Source of the DNA: a virus
IMG/VR virus record: IMGVR_UViG_3300046787_000188
Span: 1-40,657 of that record
Direction: 5' to 3' (one strand)
Length of the DNA stretch: 40,657 nt
A program made the translations under genes and the position numbers. Below the pieces are notes generated by a model. The model was not told the DNA's origin and made no database searches. It was given only the letters and a program-made list of their open reading frames with translations. This document shows, one piece after another, positions 28,397-37,164 of this stretch; position 1 is the first letter of the stretch; each line of letters starts with the position of its first letter.

Positions 28397-29038
28397 ATGG
28401 CAACGTATGATATTGCGGCACTGAAAGAAGATCTTCCGACAGCAAAAGAGCTTGCTCAATTTGTTTACGACAAAACGAGCATTGCTCTTGACCTTGTTGG
28501 CAAACCCAAAGACGAACAATACCAAGTCGCTAAAAACGCCTTGGAAGGCAAGAAGATCCCGTCTGATTACCAGACCGATCTGAACCCTTACATTGATCGC
28601 AAAGAACTGATCCCCGTTGACGAAAAGCGTGTCTTGCCTCCCCGAGACAAAGACCTGCCTTCCGAAGACTCTCAAGTTCATTTCTTTGGTGCTACTAACA
28701 TGCCCCACCCTCTTGATCCCCAGTCGGACAAGAAGGTTCAGATCAACTTCCGCAAGTACGACAATGGCGTGATCACATACCAAGTGATGGGTCCGTTGGA
28801 GCAAGTGGCTGTTGGTGAACGCATCAACAAGTACGGTCAAAAGCAACCCGAGAAGTTCTCTTGGATTGATCCCCGTACAGAAGAGTTGATGTTGCGCCGT
28901 GCTGATGGCACATACACAGAAAAAGGCCGTGGCCTGTATGCGTATTGCGTTGGTGAAAAGGGCGGTGGTATCTGGTCATTGATTGACCGTGACATGCTCA
29001 ACATCGTCCAGAAGAACGTCACCAATCCGTGGGTCTAA
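28397..29038 (+). CDS. Packaging-region protein, 213 aa
   Basis: Starts MATYDIAALKEDLPTAKELA. The first third is helical and the rest is a beta-rich domain with FFGATNMPHPLDPQSDKK and MGPLEQVAVGERINKYGQ, ending GGGIWSLIDRDMLNIVQKN. It looks like a conserved structural-block protein, but I cannot name a family. AAAGGTAATGT precedes the start. It ends in TAATG overlap with the next gene. Confidence 0.62.
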   Translation: MATYDIAALKEDLPTAKELAQFVYDKTSIALDLVGKPKDEQYQVAKNALEGKKIPSDYQTDLNPYIDRKELIPVDEKRVLPPRDKDLPSEDSQVHFFGATNMPHPLDPQSDKKVQINFRKYDNGVITYQVMGPLEQVAVGERINKYGQKQPEKFSWIDPRTEELMLRRADGTYTEKGRGLYAYCVGEKGGGIWSLIDRDMLNIVQKNVTNPWV

Positions 29039-29226
29039 TGGACGATCACGCAACCATCTTCCGTCAGAAGCTGTCTGGACAGGCAGAGACATGCGCTAGA
29101 AAAACTCTTGAGTGGCTACAAAAGGATCTTCAAGGAGATCGTGAACTCAGCCCTCAAGATGTCTACTACCTTGCCTCTGCCGCTGATCTGTTGTTGACCA
29201 TGCGTGATATGTATGGCAAAAAGTGA
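29038..29226 (+). CDS. Small helical protein before terminase, 62 aa
   Basis: Starts MDDHATIFRQKLSGQAETCA by TAATG overlap with the previous gene; a GTG three codons earlier is less likely. It is entirely helical (RKTLEWLQKDLQGDRELSPQ, DVYYLASAADLLLTMRDMY). It overlaps the large terminase start. It might be the true small subunit partner, but no evidence separates the candidates. Confidence 0.58.
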   Translation: MDDHATIFRQKLSGQAETCARKTLEWLQKDLQGDRELSPQDVYYLASAADLLLTMRDMYGKK

Positions 29227-30805
29227 AGCAAGTGATTACATCCTGCCGATCTACAAGGATCGTGCGTTAAAGCATCTGGTTAAGTTAGCTGGTGGTAAGG
29301 CTGCTATTAAGCACCTTGATGCCGAACAACTTAAAAAGATGAAAGCTGCACGAGATGTCATAGCCAAGGACATGCAGTTCAATACTCTGAAGTGGTTCAG
29401 GCCCTTCAAGTATCAGACTGCATTCTTTGAGACTGGTGCTCACTTTACCCGTAGAGGGATGATTGCCGCTAACCGTGCTGGTAAGACAATCGCATCTACC
29501 TACGAGACTGCTTACCACCTGACAGGCAGATATCCCAAAGGCTGGAAAGGCAAAGTGTGGGACAAACCCATCATTGCCATGTGTTCTGGTGAATCTTGGG
29601 AGCAGGTCGCTAAGACATTGCAAAGCAAACTGCTTGGATGCGATGACATCAAGCAATCGTACAAACTGGGTACAGGCTCTGTTCCGCTGGAGTGTATTGA
29701 CGAGAAGTCATACCGTACAGACGGGGCTAACGTACTGTCTATTGAAATCTGGCATTCTTCTGGTGGCAAATCCAAGCTCTACTTCTCCAACTACACTCAG
29801 CAAGTGCGCCATCTGCAAGGTTTTGAACTCGACCTTGTTGTCTTGGACGAACAACCACCAGACGAGATCTTCTCGGAGCTTGTTGTCCGTACTGCACAAC
29901 GGAACGGGCAGGTACTGTGTTCATTTACCCCGCTCAAAGGCATGTCAGGACTTGTTCGCAAATTCTGGGACAAGATCGATGGCTACACCCATGTCCGAGT
30001 AACTTGGGACGACATCCCGTTTGAGAATGAATGGGGTGAGAAGTTTTTCAGCCAAGAAGAGCGAGATCAACTGTCCCGAGACTTTATGCCTTGGGAACGA
30101 GAGTGCCGGATGAAAGGCATTCCTTTGGTTGGCAAAGGCGTGGTGTTCCCATTGCTTGAATGGCCTACCTATAAGGGTATTGATTTTGATCTGAAGAGCA
30201 ACGAGAAGCTTGAGAGACTGATTTCCTTTGACTTGGGTATCAAGAACGACCCAACGGTAATCAGCTTTCTTTTTCGTGATCCAGTGGAAGAAATTATCTA
30301 CTTGCACCGCCAAATTAAGGTGGCACAAGGAGAAACTCCTGACGAATATGTTCATTACTTAATGGACAGGGATTCCAAGGGCGTTCCTATTGCTTTGCCT
30401 CACGATGCGACCCAAGCAGGTCGATATACCCTGACAGAACAGTCAGTTCGTGAAGTATTTGAGGATAACTACGGTTTAAACTGCATTCCGGGTGCTATAT
30501 TGAACCCAGTTAACGATCAGGGCAAGGTAACTAACCATAAGTCCTACGGAATCAATATAATGCGGCTAGGTATGGAGCGTGGCACATTTAAAGTAAATGA
30601 GTCATGTGTTGAATTCCTTGATGAAGCTAGGAACTATGCTATTGACGAAGCTGGACGATTTAGTGATCCTGACGATCACATTGACTCCGCTCGGATTGGC
30701 ATCTTGGCATTGATTCAAGGTCACGGAGAATCTATGGTTAGCCGAGCAAACACATTCCAATACCGTAGACCAACTGCTATTGACGGCAAGGTGCAAAGGA
30801 TTTAA
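29213..30805 (+). CDS. terL: Terminase large subunit
   Basis: A 530-residue protein from ATG 29213, starting MAKSEASDYILPIYKDRALK; a GTG three codons earlier is possible. Walker A is AANRAGKT near residues 85-92. Walker B with the catalytic Glu is LDLVVLDEQ near 206-214. The coupling motif CSFTP is at 236-240. The nuclease domain opens with LISFDLGIKNDPTVI (Asp340), continues with PIALPHDATQAG and ends with DPDDHIDSAR. It powers DNA packaging into the head and cuts the genome. The architecture fits podophage terminases of T7/P22-related groups; the packaging strategy is not deducible here. Confidence 0.92.
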   Translation: MAKSEASDYILPIYKDRALKHLVKLAGGKAAIKHLDAEQLKKMKAARDVIAKDMQFNTLKWFRPFKYQTAFFETGAHFTRRGMIAANRAGKTIASTYETAYHLTGRYPKGWKGKVWDKPIIAMCSGESWEQVAKTLQSKLLGCDDIKQSYKLGTGSVPLECIDEKSYRTDGANVLSIEIWHSSGGKSKLYFSNYTQQVRHLQGFELDLVVLDEQPPDEIFSELVVRTAQRNGQVLCSFTPLKGMSGLVRKFWDKIDGYTHVRVTWDDIPFENEWGEKFFSQEERDQLSRDFMPWERECRMKGIPLVGKGVVFPLLEWPTYKGIDFDLKSNEKLERLISFDLGIKNDPTVISFLFRDPVEEIIYLHRQIKVAQGETPDEYVHYLMDRDSKGVPIALPHDATQAGRYTLTEQSVREVFEDNYGLNCIPGAILNPVNDQGKVTNHKSYGINIMRLGMERGTFKVNESCVEFLDEARNYAIDEAGRFSDPDDHIDSARIGILALIQGHGESMVSRANTFQYRRPTAIDGKVQRI

Positions 30806-30807
30806 TC

Positions 30808-32970
30808 ATGTTGGACAAACAGAATATCATCGTTGAGTACATCGAAGCACCTGCTGGCAACAAAGGAATTGTTTTCCAAGTTGCTCATGAGGTTTATCTC
30901 AAAATGGTGGATTACTTGCGATTAACGCAAGCAAAAAACACATTTAACCGACTTTCTGATTATCACTACCTGAATATTGCTGTCAGTAACTCTACTGAAC
31001 CAATTCGTGGCATTGATTACATCCACCCTGTTGTTACTCCCGGCGTTGATTACGCTACAGCCATCATCACAAAATGCCTGATGCCTAATGGCAAGGTTAA
31101 TTTTGAGTTTGAGCGGTTCAGTGAGATGGACAGCGAACAATCGAATCAAGCAACTGAGATGGTCAAGTACATGATCAACTCTAAAAACGATTCGTATGCT
31201 GTCATCCGTGATTGGGCGCAAGATTCGTTGCTTCACAAGAACGGCATCGTGATGGTGTCGCCAGTGCGTGAACCCATTACCCAATACAAGGAAGTGGAAG
31301 GCACAAAAGACCAACTGCGTGTGTTTGAGACTATGGCTACTGAAAAGGGCCTGACAGTCAAGCGTCAAAACATGCGAAAGATCGATGTTGACCTAGAAGG
31401 TGTCATGCAGGAGATGATGGCTCCTGAAGAAGAGCAAGGCTCGATGGCAGAAGAGATGGATGAAGCTGTTAAGGCCAACACCATCTACCGTGCCAAGTAC
31501 AAGATGACTGGTTTTTCCACATCTGTGCGAATCAAGCATGTTGCCCAACACTACTTTGTGTGCAACCCCACTATCCCCGGCATTCAAGATCAAGATTTCG
31601 TTGGTTTCTACGATCCAATGACAATCCATGAGTGCAAGGCACAGTACCCCTATGTTGACCTTGAAAAACTTGCTGAACACGCTGCCTACGGTCCTGCTGG
31701 TGCTTACCAAGCAGGTGCATTGGAAAACGATCTTGCTTTGCATGCTCGTGATTCCACTCCTGTTCCCGGTCAAGGCGTAATTGCTTCTGCTGGCGCTGAT
31801 CGCTACAGCCGAGTCATCATGCTCACCACAGCATGGATTCGTAAAGATGTGGACGGTGACGGTGAAGAAGAAATCGTTGAGGTTTGCTTCTCGGGTTCCT
31901 ATGTGCTGTATGTCAAAGAGGTGGATTTCATCCCTCTGGCAGCAATGTGCCCCAAACCTATCACAGGTAACTTCTTTGGCTACTCTCTTGCTGAACGCCT
32001 TGTGCCTATGCAGGAATACGCTACATCAATTGCTCGTGCTGAGATGGCTTTTGCCATGCAAGCCTCGACACCTCGTATTGGCGTAAACCCAGAGTTCATT
32101 GATGCCGAAGAAATCCAGCGTGGCGTATCTGCCATGTTTATTTTGGATCGCAAATTCGACCCAGCCAAGCACATCTATGAGTTTGGGGCTATGCAAGGCA
32201 ACTTGGCTTATGTCCAGTCGTCTATGCAACGATTTGAGTCCGACAAGATGGCAATGATCGGCATGACAAGCCCTAACGATGTGCTAAATCCTGAAGTGAT
32301 GAAGGATGGCAACTCAGGCTTTAAGTTGCAATTGGCTATGGGTCCTAACCAGTTGATCCAAGACGAAATGGTCAAGAACTGCGCTATTGGCTTGCGGGAC
32401 ATGATCTATATTGTCTGGAAAACACTGATCCAGTACTCGGACGACTACAACATTCAGCAATTGGCTGGTGTTTGCGGTAAAGGTAAACCATTTATGGATG
32501 CGATTTCCATGAATAACTATGAGTTTATTGACCGCAAGCTGATTAATATCGATTTGGCTTTGGGTTTCTTGTCTGACGAAAATCGTTTGACTCGCCAACA
32601 GTTAATCGGTCAAGCTCAACAGCAGTTTTCTCAATTAATGATGGGCCTTGATCCAAGCGTTCCCGAGTTGTTTATGAAAGCTCGCCGTCCGTTTGAAGAT
32701 ACTTTGCGTGTACTGGGCGTTAAGGATATTGACGCTTATTTGCCAACTCTTGACGAAGCCGCTAAGATTATTGAAGCAAAATCGAAGCAAGGCCCTAGCC
32801 CAGAACAGCAAGAGATTCAATCTAAGACTGATCTGAACAAGGCTAAGACTGAAGAAACTATTGCCAATACATTGTTTACGCAGAAGAAAGCGGAAGACAT
32901 TGATACTGACAATATGTTTGAGGCTTTGGCTGCTAAACGGGGTAAACTTACTTCCGTTCAAGTTGATTAA
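30808..32970 (+). CDS. Portal protein, P22-like
   Basis: A 720-residue protein, in the size class of P22-type portals. It starts MLDKQNIIVEYIEAPAGNKG. Blocks TMIHECK-type (DPMTIHECKAQYPY), WIRKDVDGDGEEEIVEVCFSG, SLAERLVPMQEYATSIARA and IQDEMVKNCAIGLRDMIYIV follow the usual order of stem, wing and long C-terminal helices. The C-terminus is a Lys/Gln-rich coil (KSKQGPSPEQQEIQSKTDLN) that could form the barrel. The portal is the dodecameric ring at the head vertex through which DNA enters. Its neighbours are terminase upstream and scaffold downstream. Confidence 0.82.
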   Translation: MLDKQNIIVEYIEAPAGNKGIVFQVAHEVYLKMVDYLRLTQAKNTFNRLSDYHYLNIAVSNSTEPIRGIDYIHPVVTPGVDYATAIITKCLMPNGKVNFEFERFSEMDSEQSNQATEMVKYMINSKNDSYAVIRDWAQDSLLHKNGIVMVSPVREPITQYKEVEGTKDQLRVFETMATEKGLTVKRQNMRKIDVDLEGVMQEMMAPEEEQGSMAEEMDEAVKANTIYRAKYKMTGFSTSVRIKHVAQHYFVCNPTIPGIQDQDFVGFYDPMTIHECKAQYPYVDLEKLAEHAAYGPAGAYQAGALENDLALHARDSTPVPGQGVIASAGADRYSRVIMLTTAWIRKDVDGDGEEEIVEVCFSGSYVLYVKEVDFIPLAAMCPKPITGNFFGYSLAERLVPMQEYATSIARAEMAFAMQASTPRIGVNPEFIDAEEIQRGVSAMFILDRKFDPAKHIYEFGAMQGNLAYVQSSMQRFESDKMAMIGMTSPNDVLNPEVMKDGNSGFKLQLAMGPNQLIQDEMVKNCAIGLRDMIYIVWKTLIQYSDDYNIQQLAGVCGKGKPFMDAISMNNYEFIDRKLINIDLALGFLSDENRLTRQQLIGQAQQQFSQLMMGLDPSVPELFMKARRPFEDTLRVLGVKDIDAYLPTLDEAAKIIEAKSKQGPSPEQQEIQSKTDLNKAKTEETIANTLFTQKKAEDIDTDNMFEALAAKRGKLTSVQVD

Positions 32971-32979
32971 GGTATTGCA

Positions 32980-33309
32980 ATGAAAAGCTTGGTATTGAAT
33001 ATTCGTAAATATTTCAATCAACGGACTCGTGCCGTTGATGCACACAAGGAGGCCGATGTAACTCGAAAAACTCTAGTAATTGAAAATGGCGAATCTGCCA
33101 TGCGCCTCATGAAGAATGAGGATTTTGCACTGCTGTTCAACCTTTATCGGTTCAACATGCTGGAAAGGCTTGAAGATAGTAGAGCTGATCCAGAACGTAT
33201 TGAAAATGCACATTATGTTGCTGGAGTCCGAGATTTCATTGGCTTCATTGAGAAGACTGAATATCTTGGTAAATTGGCAAAAAAATCCAACTTAACCAAA
33301 GAGAGTTAA
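32980..33309 (+). CDS. Small head-region protein, 109 aa
   Basis: Starts MKSLVLNIRKYFNQRTRAVD. It is helical, with NGESAMRLMKNEDFALLFNL and YVAGVRDFIGFIEKTEYLGK. It lies between portal and scaffold with normal spacing. I recall similar unnamed proteins in podophages with SU10-type capsids. Function unknown; a head-assembly accessory is possible. Confidence 0.62.
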   Translation: MKSLVLNIRKYFNQRTRAVDAHKEADVTRKTLVIENGESAMRLMKNEDFALLFNLYRFNMLERLEDSRADPERIENAHYVAGVRDFIGFIEKTEYLGKLAKKSNLTKES

Positions 33310-33312
33310 ACT

Positions 33313-34428
33313 ATGTCAGACGTAATCACGCAAGTGACCGCCACTGAGCAAACTGGGGCTGTGAATCCCGCCGATGCTATCGCTGCAATGATTGCCGCTA
33401 ACAAGCGTAACAATCCGCAACCCGACAGCAGTTCACAAACTCCAGCAGGACAAGAAGAGGCGAAAGCCGAATCCCCTGAGGCGGCTCCTGTTGAAGGAAC
33501 CGAACCTGAAGATGGTATTGCAACTGAATCAGAAACTGTAGATTCGGAAGAGGATGCCGAGGCCACCGATGGTGTAACCGAAGCTGTTAACTTCCTAGAG
33601 TTTGCAGAGCAGAATCCCGACATGATGTGGAGGATTCCTAATAAGGACGCAGAAGGCGGCTTTATTGAGATCCCTGTATCGAAGGCTGCTGCTATTTTGG
33701 GTCAAGGCAGTGCTATCCATGAAAATGCTCGCAAGCTTAAAGCTGAACGAGCCGATTTTGAAGAGTTTGAAGCGAAGCGTAGAAGTGAACTTGATGGTTT
33801 GCAGATAGGCTTGGAGTTGACGATTGTTCCTCAGTTGCAAACTGCTGCTGATGAACTGATTCAGATCCAAGAATACAACCAGCAATGGCAGCAAATCTAT
33901 CAAAACACAGACGATCCTGCTCAAAAGAGTCAAGCTGAAGCGGCTATCCGACAGAATGCTCAATTGATTCAGGAAAAATCTGAGTTCATTAAAACGAATC
34001 GGCCTAAAGTTGAACAGTTCTATCAGCATAGGTCTGCTCTTGTCCAAGAAACCTTGGAAAAAGCACGACAGTCCTTTACTGACAAAGAGTTGAGCAACAA
34101 GGCAGTCTTTACAGAAATTCGTGAGAAGCTCAGTAAGGATTGGAAAGCGTCTAGCAGTTCGTTTGTCCCCGGTGTGCCAAATATCGATTTGGTTTCCAGT
34201 GACGAATATCTGTTGGGGTTGATTCGGGACGGTATGAAGTTCCGGGAAGGCCCTAAGGTTAAAAATGCTGGTGGATCTCTGGCTGCGGCTAGTCGTCCAG
34301 TTGCAAAAGCCAAGACTGCTCCCGAAAACGAAGTGGAAAAACTCCAGAAACAGGCTAAGTCCGGCGATAAGAATGCGGCTCGTGACCTTTTGGCAACCAT
34401 GCTTGCAGCAAACAAACGCAAGCGTTAA
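33313..34428 (+). CDS. Capsid scaffolding protein
   Basis: A 371-residue protein placed directly before the capsid gene. The front is acidic and disordered (PEAAPVEGTEPEDGIATESE). The middle is a long coiled-coil region (ARKLKAERADFEEFEAKRRS and QAEAAIRQNAQLIQEKSEF). The end is basic (LQKQAKSGDKNAARDLLATM then ANKRKR), which is how scaffolds bind the coat. The role is to guide prohead assembly and then leave. The call comes from position and layout. Confidence 0.78.
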   Translation: MSDVITQVTATEQTGAVNPADAIAAMIAANKRNNPQPDSSSQTPAGQEEAKAESPEAAPVEGTEPEDGIATESETVDSEEDAEATDGVTEAVNFLEFAEQNPDMMWRIPNKDAEGGFIEIPVSKAAAILGQGSAIHENARKLKAERADFEEFEAKRRSELDGLQIGLELTIVPQLQTAADELIQIQEYNQQWQQIYQNTDDPAQKSQAEAAIRQNAQLIQEKSEFIKTNRPKVEQFYQHRSALVQETLEKARQSFTDKELSNKAVFTEIREKLSKDWKASSSSFVPGVPNIDLVSSDEYLLGLIRDGMKFREGPKVKNAGGSLAAASRPVAKAKTAPENEVEKLQKQAKSGDKNAARDLLATMLAANKRKR

Positions 34429-34442
34429 ACAGGAGTTTTTAA

Positions 34443-35600
34443 ATGTCTACTATCACCTCTGCAAACCTCGGTAACGGCAACGGCTCGTATACCACCGACA
34501 TCGTGGTCAAAGACCTCGACATGACTGTCTCTAACTATGTTAAAGACCGTACCCCTCTGACCAACATGGCTATGTCCAAGAAGCGCAAAGTCAATTCGAC
34601 TCTGCACATCTGGCCTGTGGATTACTACCGTACTCCCGCCCTGAACGCCAAGTTGGAAGGCGCTGCTGTGACTGCCAGCCAAGCCGCTGACAACACCCGT
34701 GCTAACTGCGGTAACTACACACAGATCTTCACGACTGTGATTGGTGCTACAGGTACTGCCCGTGCTGTTGAACAAGCTGGTGGCGATCCACAAGCCTACC
34801 AAGAAGTCAAGCAATTGACTGAAATCATGTTTGACGTTGAGTTGCAAATGGTTCGTGCTGACGGCGCTTCCATCAAGTACTCTGGTCAAGCTGCTACCCA
34901 AGGTTCCTCGCCCAACAACGGTCGCCGTTTCGGTTCTTTGTACTCGTTCGCTGGTACACGTTCCGGTAACGACACTGACGGTACTTCCGTGTTGAACTTG
35001 GCTACCTCTGACGGTAACGACACCACCTCGGCTACTGCTACTAACCAGCCTTTCAACGGCTTGTTGAGCAACGCTGGTCTGGGTTACTTCACTTTCTCTA
35101 GTGGCGTGACTCTGCAACAGTTCAGCCCTTTCCTGTACAAGCAATTGGTTACCACTGCTGAACAGCGCTTCAACGCCAAGATTACTAACATGGTTGTTCC
35201 TACTTCCATGCGTACTCACATCTCGGACATGATGCCTACCAGCCGTTCGATCAACCGTTTTAACCCTGCTGACAAGGGCGACACGATTGGTACTTACGAA
35301 GGTGACTTCAACTACACCTACCAGATCGATGATTCTTGGGTTATGGACCAAACTGGCGCAGACAACACTTCTGCCCTGTTCCTGAACCCTGATGTCATCC
35401 AGTGGGGTAGCTTGCGTGAACTGGGTCCAAACAACGAAGTGTTCAGTTCTGCTGACGCTTCCTTGGACCAGTACATCATGGAAGGTACGCTGATTGTGCG
35501 TAACCCAGCAGGTGTTGCCGTGTTGGCTGCTATCAGCCCAACTGGTGCTGCTGTGACTGCTCCTCGTGCTGCTGGTCAAGTCCAGCGTTACTTGGCTTAA
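34443..35600 (+). CDS. Major capsid protein, SU10 family (DUF5309-like)
   Basis: A 385-residue HK97-fold type coat protein. It starts MSTITSANLGNGNGSYTTDI and has the DUF5309/SU10 features: VSNYVKDRTPLTNMAMSKKR, GTARAVEQAGGDPQAYQEVK, ITNMVVPTSMRTHISDMMPT and GDFNYTYQIDDSWVMDQTGA. The end PDVIQWGSLRELGPNNEVFS is also typical. AGGAGTTTTTAA precedes the start. The gene is more GC-rich in third positions than its surroundings, as expected for a highly expressed gene. Tandem hairpins follow it. Confidence 0.85.
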   Translation: MSTITSANLGNGNGSYTTDIVVKDLDMTVSNYVKDRTPLTNMAMSKKRKVNSTLHIWPVDYYRTPALNAKLEGAAVTASQAADNTRANCGNYTQIFTTVIGATGTARAVEQAGGDPQAYQEVKQLTEIMFDVELQMVRADGASIKYSGQAATQGSSPNNGRRFGSLYSFAGTRSGNDTDGTSVLNLATSDGNDTTSATATNQPFNGLLSNAGLGYFTFSSGVTLQQFSPFLYKQLVTTAEQRFNAKITNMVVPTSMRTHISDMMPTSRSINRFNPADKGDTIGTYEGDFNYTYQIDDSWVMDQTGADNTSALFLNPDVIQWGSLRELGPNNEVFSSADASLDQYIMEGTLIVRNPAGVAVLAAISPTGAAVTAPRAAGQVQRYLA

Positions 35601-35641
35601 GCTCTAGAGCTTTTCTGAAGGGACTCCGAAAGGGGTTCCTT
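35599..35641 (+). terminator. Tandem hairpins after the capsid gene (attenuator)
   Basis: First, AAGCTC-TA-GAGCTTTT (35599-35614), a palindrome followed by a short T run. Second, AAGGGACTCC-GAAA-GGGGTTCCTT (35618-35641), a 10-base stem with two wobble pairs and a GAAA loop. Neither has a long U tract, so partial termination or mRNA end protection fits better than a full stop. Later genes need less expression than capsid. Confidence 0.6.
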
Positions 35642-35662
35642 TGGTAAAGCATGGAGAAAGCA

Positions 35663-36160
35663 ATGACAGAAGACGAAGACATCAAGATTAACGAGAAATA
35701 CTATTCAGAAGGCATTCTGGAAGGCGGTATTGACGGGGTTTTCCGTCATAACGACAAGCTGTATAACGAAGTTAAATCCGGCACTTGGTCACAAACATTT
35801 AAAACCGATAACATTGACTATAAAGTCGGTGCTATCGATGGCACACGATATGTGCAATATGACCAAAAGAACGTTGAGTCAATTCGTCAAATGTGCAAAG
35901 ACCGCAGAGAGTTTTACAAAGAACACGGGACAGCAAACCCATTCTTTGCAGGAACTTTCCATGCGATGGAGTTGCCAAAATGCTTTGCCCACGAAATCAG
36001 TTCTAAATGGTTTAATAACCGTCCTTGGGAATTAATCAAACGGGATAAAGAAGACAAGATTCTGTTTTACGCAATCGTAAATGAGTATTACAGCGATTTT
36101 GTTTGTCACCCTAGCGGAAAAATCCCACTGCCCTATAATCCTGCCATACCGACCAAATAA
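35663..36160 (+). CDS. Head-region protein after the capsid, 165 aa
   Basis: Starts MTEDEDIKINEKYYSEGILE; the ATG at 35663 is chosen because GGAGAAAGCA stands before it, over an ATG four codons earlier. It contains GGIDGVFRHNDKLYNEVKSG, RQMCKDRREFYKEHGTANPF and DFVCHPSGKIPLPYN, an alpha/beta type with conserved-looking aromatic residues. Position between capsid and adaptor suggests head completion or decoration. No family recognised. Confidence 0.62.
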   Translation: MTEDEDIKINEKYYSEGILEGGIDGVFRHNDKLYNEVKSGTWSQTFKTDNIDYKVGAIDGTRYVQYDQKNVESIRQMCKDRREFYKEHGTANPFFAGTFHAMELPKCFAHEISSKWFNNRPWELIKRDKEDKILFYAIVNEYYSDFVCHPSGKIPLPYNPAIPTK

Positions 36161-36169
36161 GGATGCTAA

Positions 36170-37156
36170 ATGTCTGCCCTATTCATCCAATCAGCTAATT
36201 CCCTTGTAAGTCGAGTGGCTCAATGGGTGGGGGCAATAGCAAGCAGCATCGGAGTTAATGCCACGGCTTTTAACTCTAGCACTGGCGTTATTACAACTTC
36301 TGCTAACCCAACCTCTTTGGTTATGGTTGGTGATTTTATTGGCGCATCGGTAGTTGGACCATTTACTTTGGTTACTGCTGTTGCTTCTGGCAGCATTACT
36401 GTTGATGATCCTGATGGTGTTTGGACTTCTGCCACACTGCCAACAGCAATCATCAAACTGCCCACCCAATCTTCTGTCGAGATCCGTTCTTGCATTCAAA
36501 TGTGCGAACTCAAGATGCGTACTCTTGAGCTTCCTGCTTTGCGTACAAATCCTTACGATCCTGACAACCCCTCAATCCTGACAACTAACGAAGAAGGTAT
36601 GGCTCCTATCCCTACGGATATGGTGTTCCCTATCTTGTTCTTCCAAGAGTCTCCACCTTCTGACCAACCACCCGGAGCAACTGCTTTGGGTCCTTGGATT
36701 GTGTATGACCGAGTTGGTGACCGAGAGATCATTCGCCGCAGAATGATTGACCAGTTGTATATCCGTCCTTTTGGTGTTCCACGAGTTATCCGTGCTTCTT
36801 TCTCTGAAGTCGGTCCTAACTATGTGTTTACTCCAAACCCCGGTGACAACGTCACGATCAAGGCGTACTACCAACGCACCTTCCCCTTCCTGTTCAGCCC
36901 AACAGAAGATGAGTTGATCCCTATTGTGCAAAACAATGGTGTCTTGGCATCTTTCCCTGAGGGCTATCTGTATGGCACTTTGCAGTGCTACTACGACAAG
37001 AACAAGAATGTGGAAGAAGCTCAGAAATGGCAGGTCCGCTTTGATGATTCATATGGTTTGATCGAAGATCAGAACTACAAAGGAAAGTGGAGGGGTGGAG
37101 ATCAACACCTTACTTCTGAATTCCAACCACGCAACTACAGATACTCGTTTAAGTGA
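36170..37156 (+). CDS. Tail adaptor (head-to-tail connector, P22 gp4 / SU10 type)
   Basis: A 328-residue protein. The first 110 residues form an unusual Ser/Val-rich beta segment (SIGVNATAFNSSTGVITTSA). The rest is the adaptor: RSCIQMCELKMRTLELPAL, EEGMAPIPTDMVFPILFF, FTPNPGDNVTIKAYYQRTFP and a helical end (GYLYGTLQCYYDKNKNVEEA). This corresponds to the proteins that join the portal to the short tail in SU10- and P22-like phages. The N-terminal addition may bind the fibre or nozzle. It is followed directly by the fibre gene. Confidence 0.72.
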   Translation: MSALFIQSANSLVSRVAQWVGAIASSIGVNATAFNSSTGVITTSANPTSLVMVGDFIGASVVGPFTLVTAVASGSITVDDPDGVWTSATLPTAIIKLPTQSSVEIRSCIQMCELKMRTLELPALRTNPYDPDNPSILTTNEEGMAPIPTDMVFPILFFQESPPSDQPPGATALGPWIVYDRVGDREIIRRRMIDQLYIRPFGVPRVIRASFSEVGPNYVFTPNPGDNVTIKAYYQRTFPFLFSPTEDELIPIVQNNGVLASFPEGYLYGTLQCYYDKNKNVEEAQKWQVRFDDSYGLIEDQNYKGKWRGGDQHLTSEFQPRNYRYSFK

Positions 37157-37164
37157 GGTAAAAC

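Noticed and set aside
34425-35579. Very long minus-strand open frame opposite the capsid gene
   Set aside because: It mirrors the codon bias of the capsid gene and has no homologous look; the capsid is certain.
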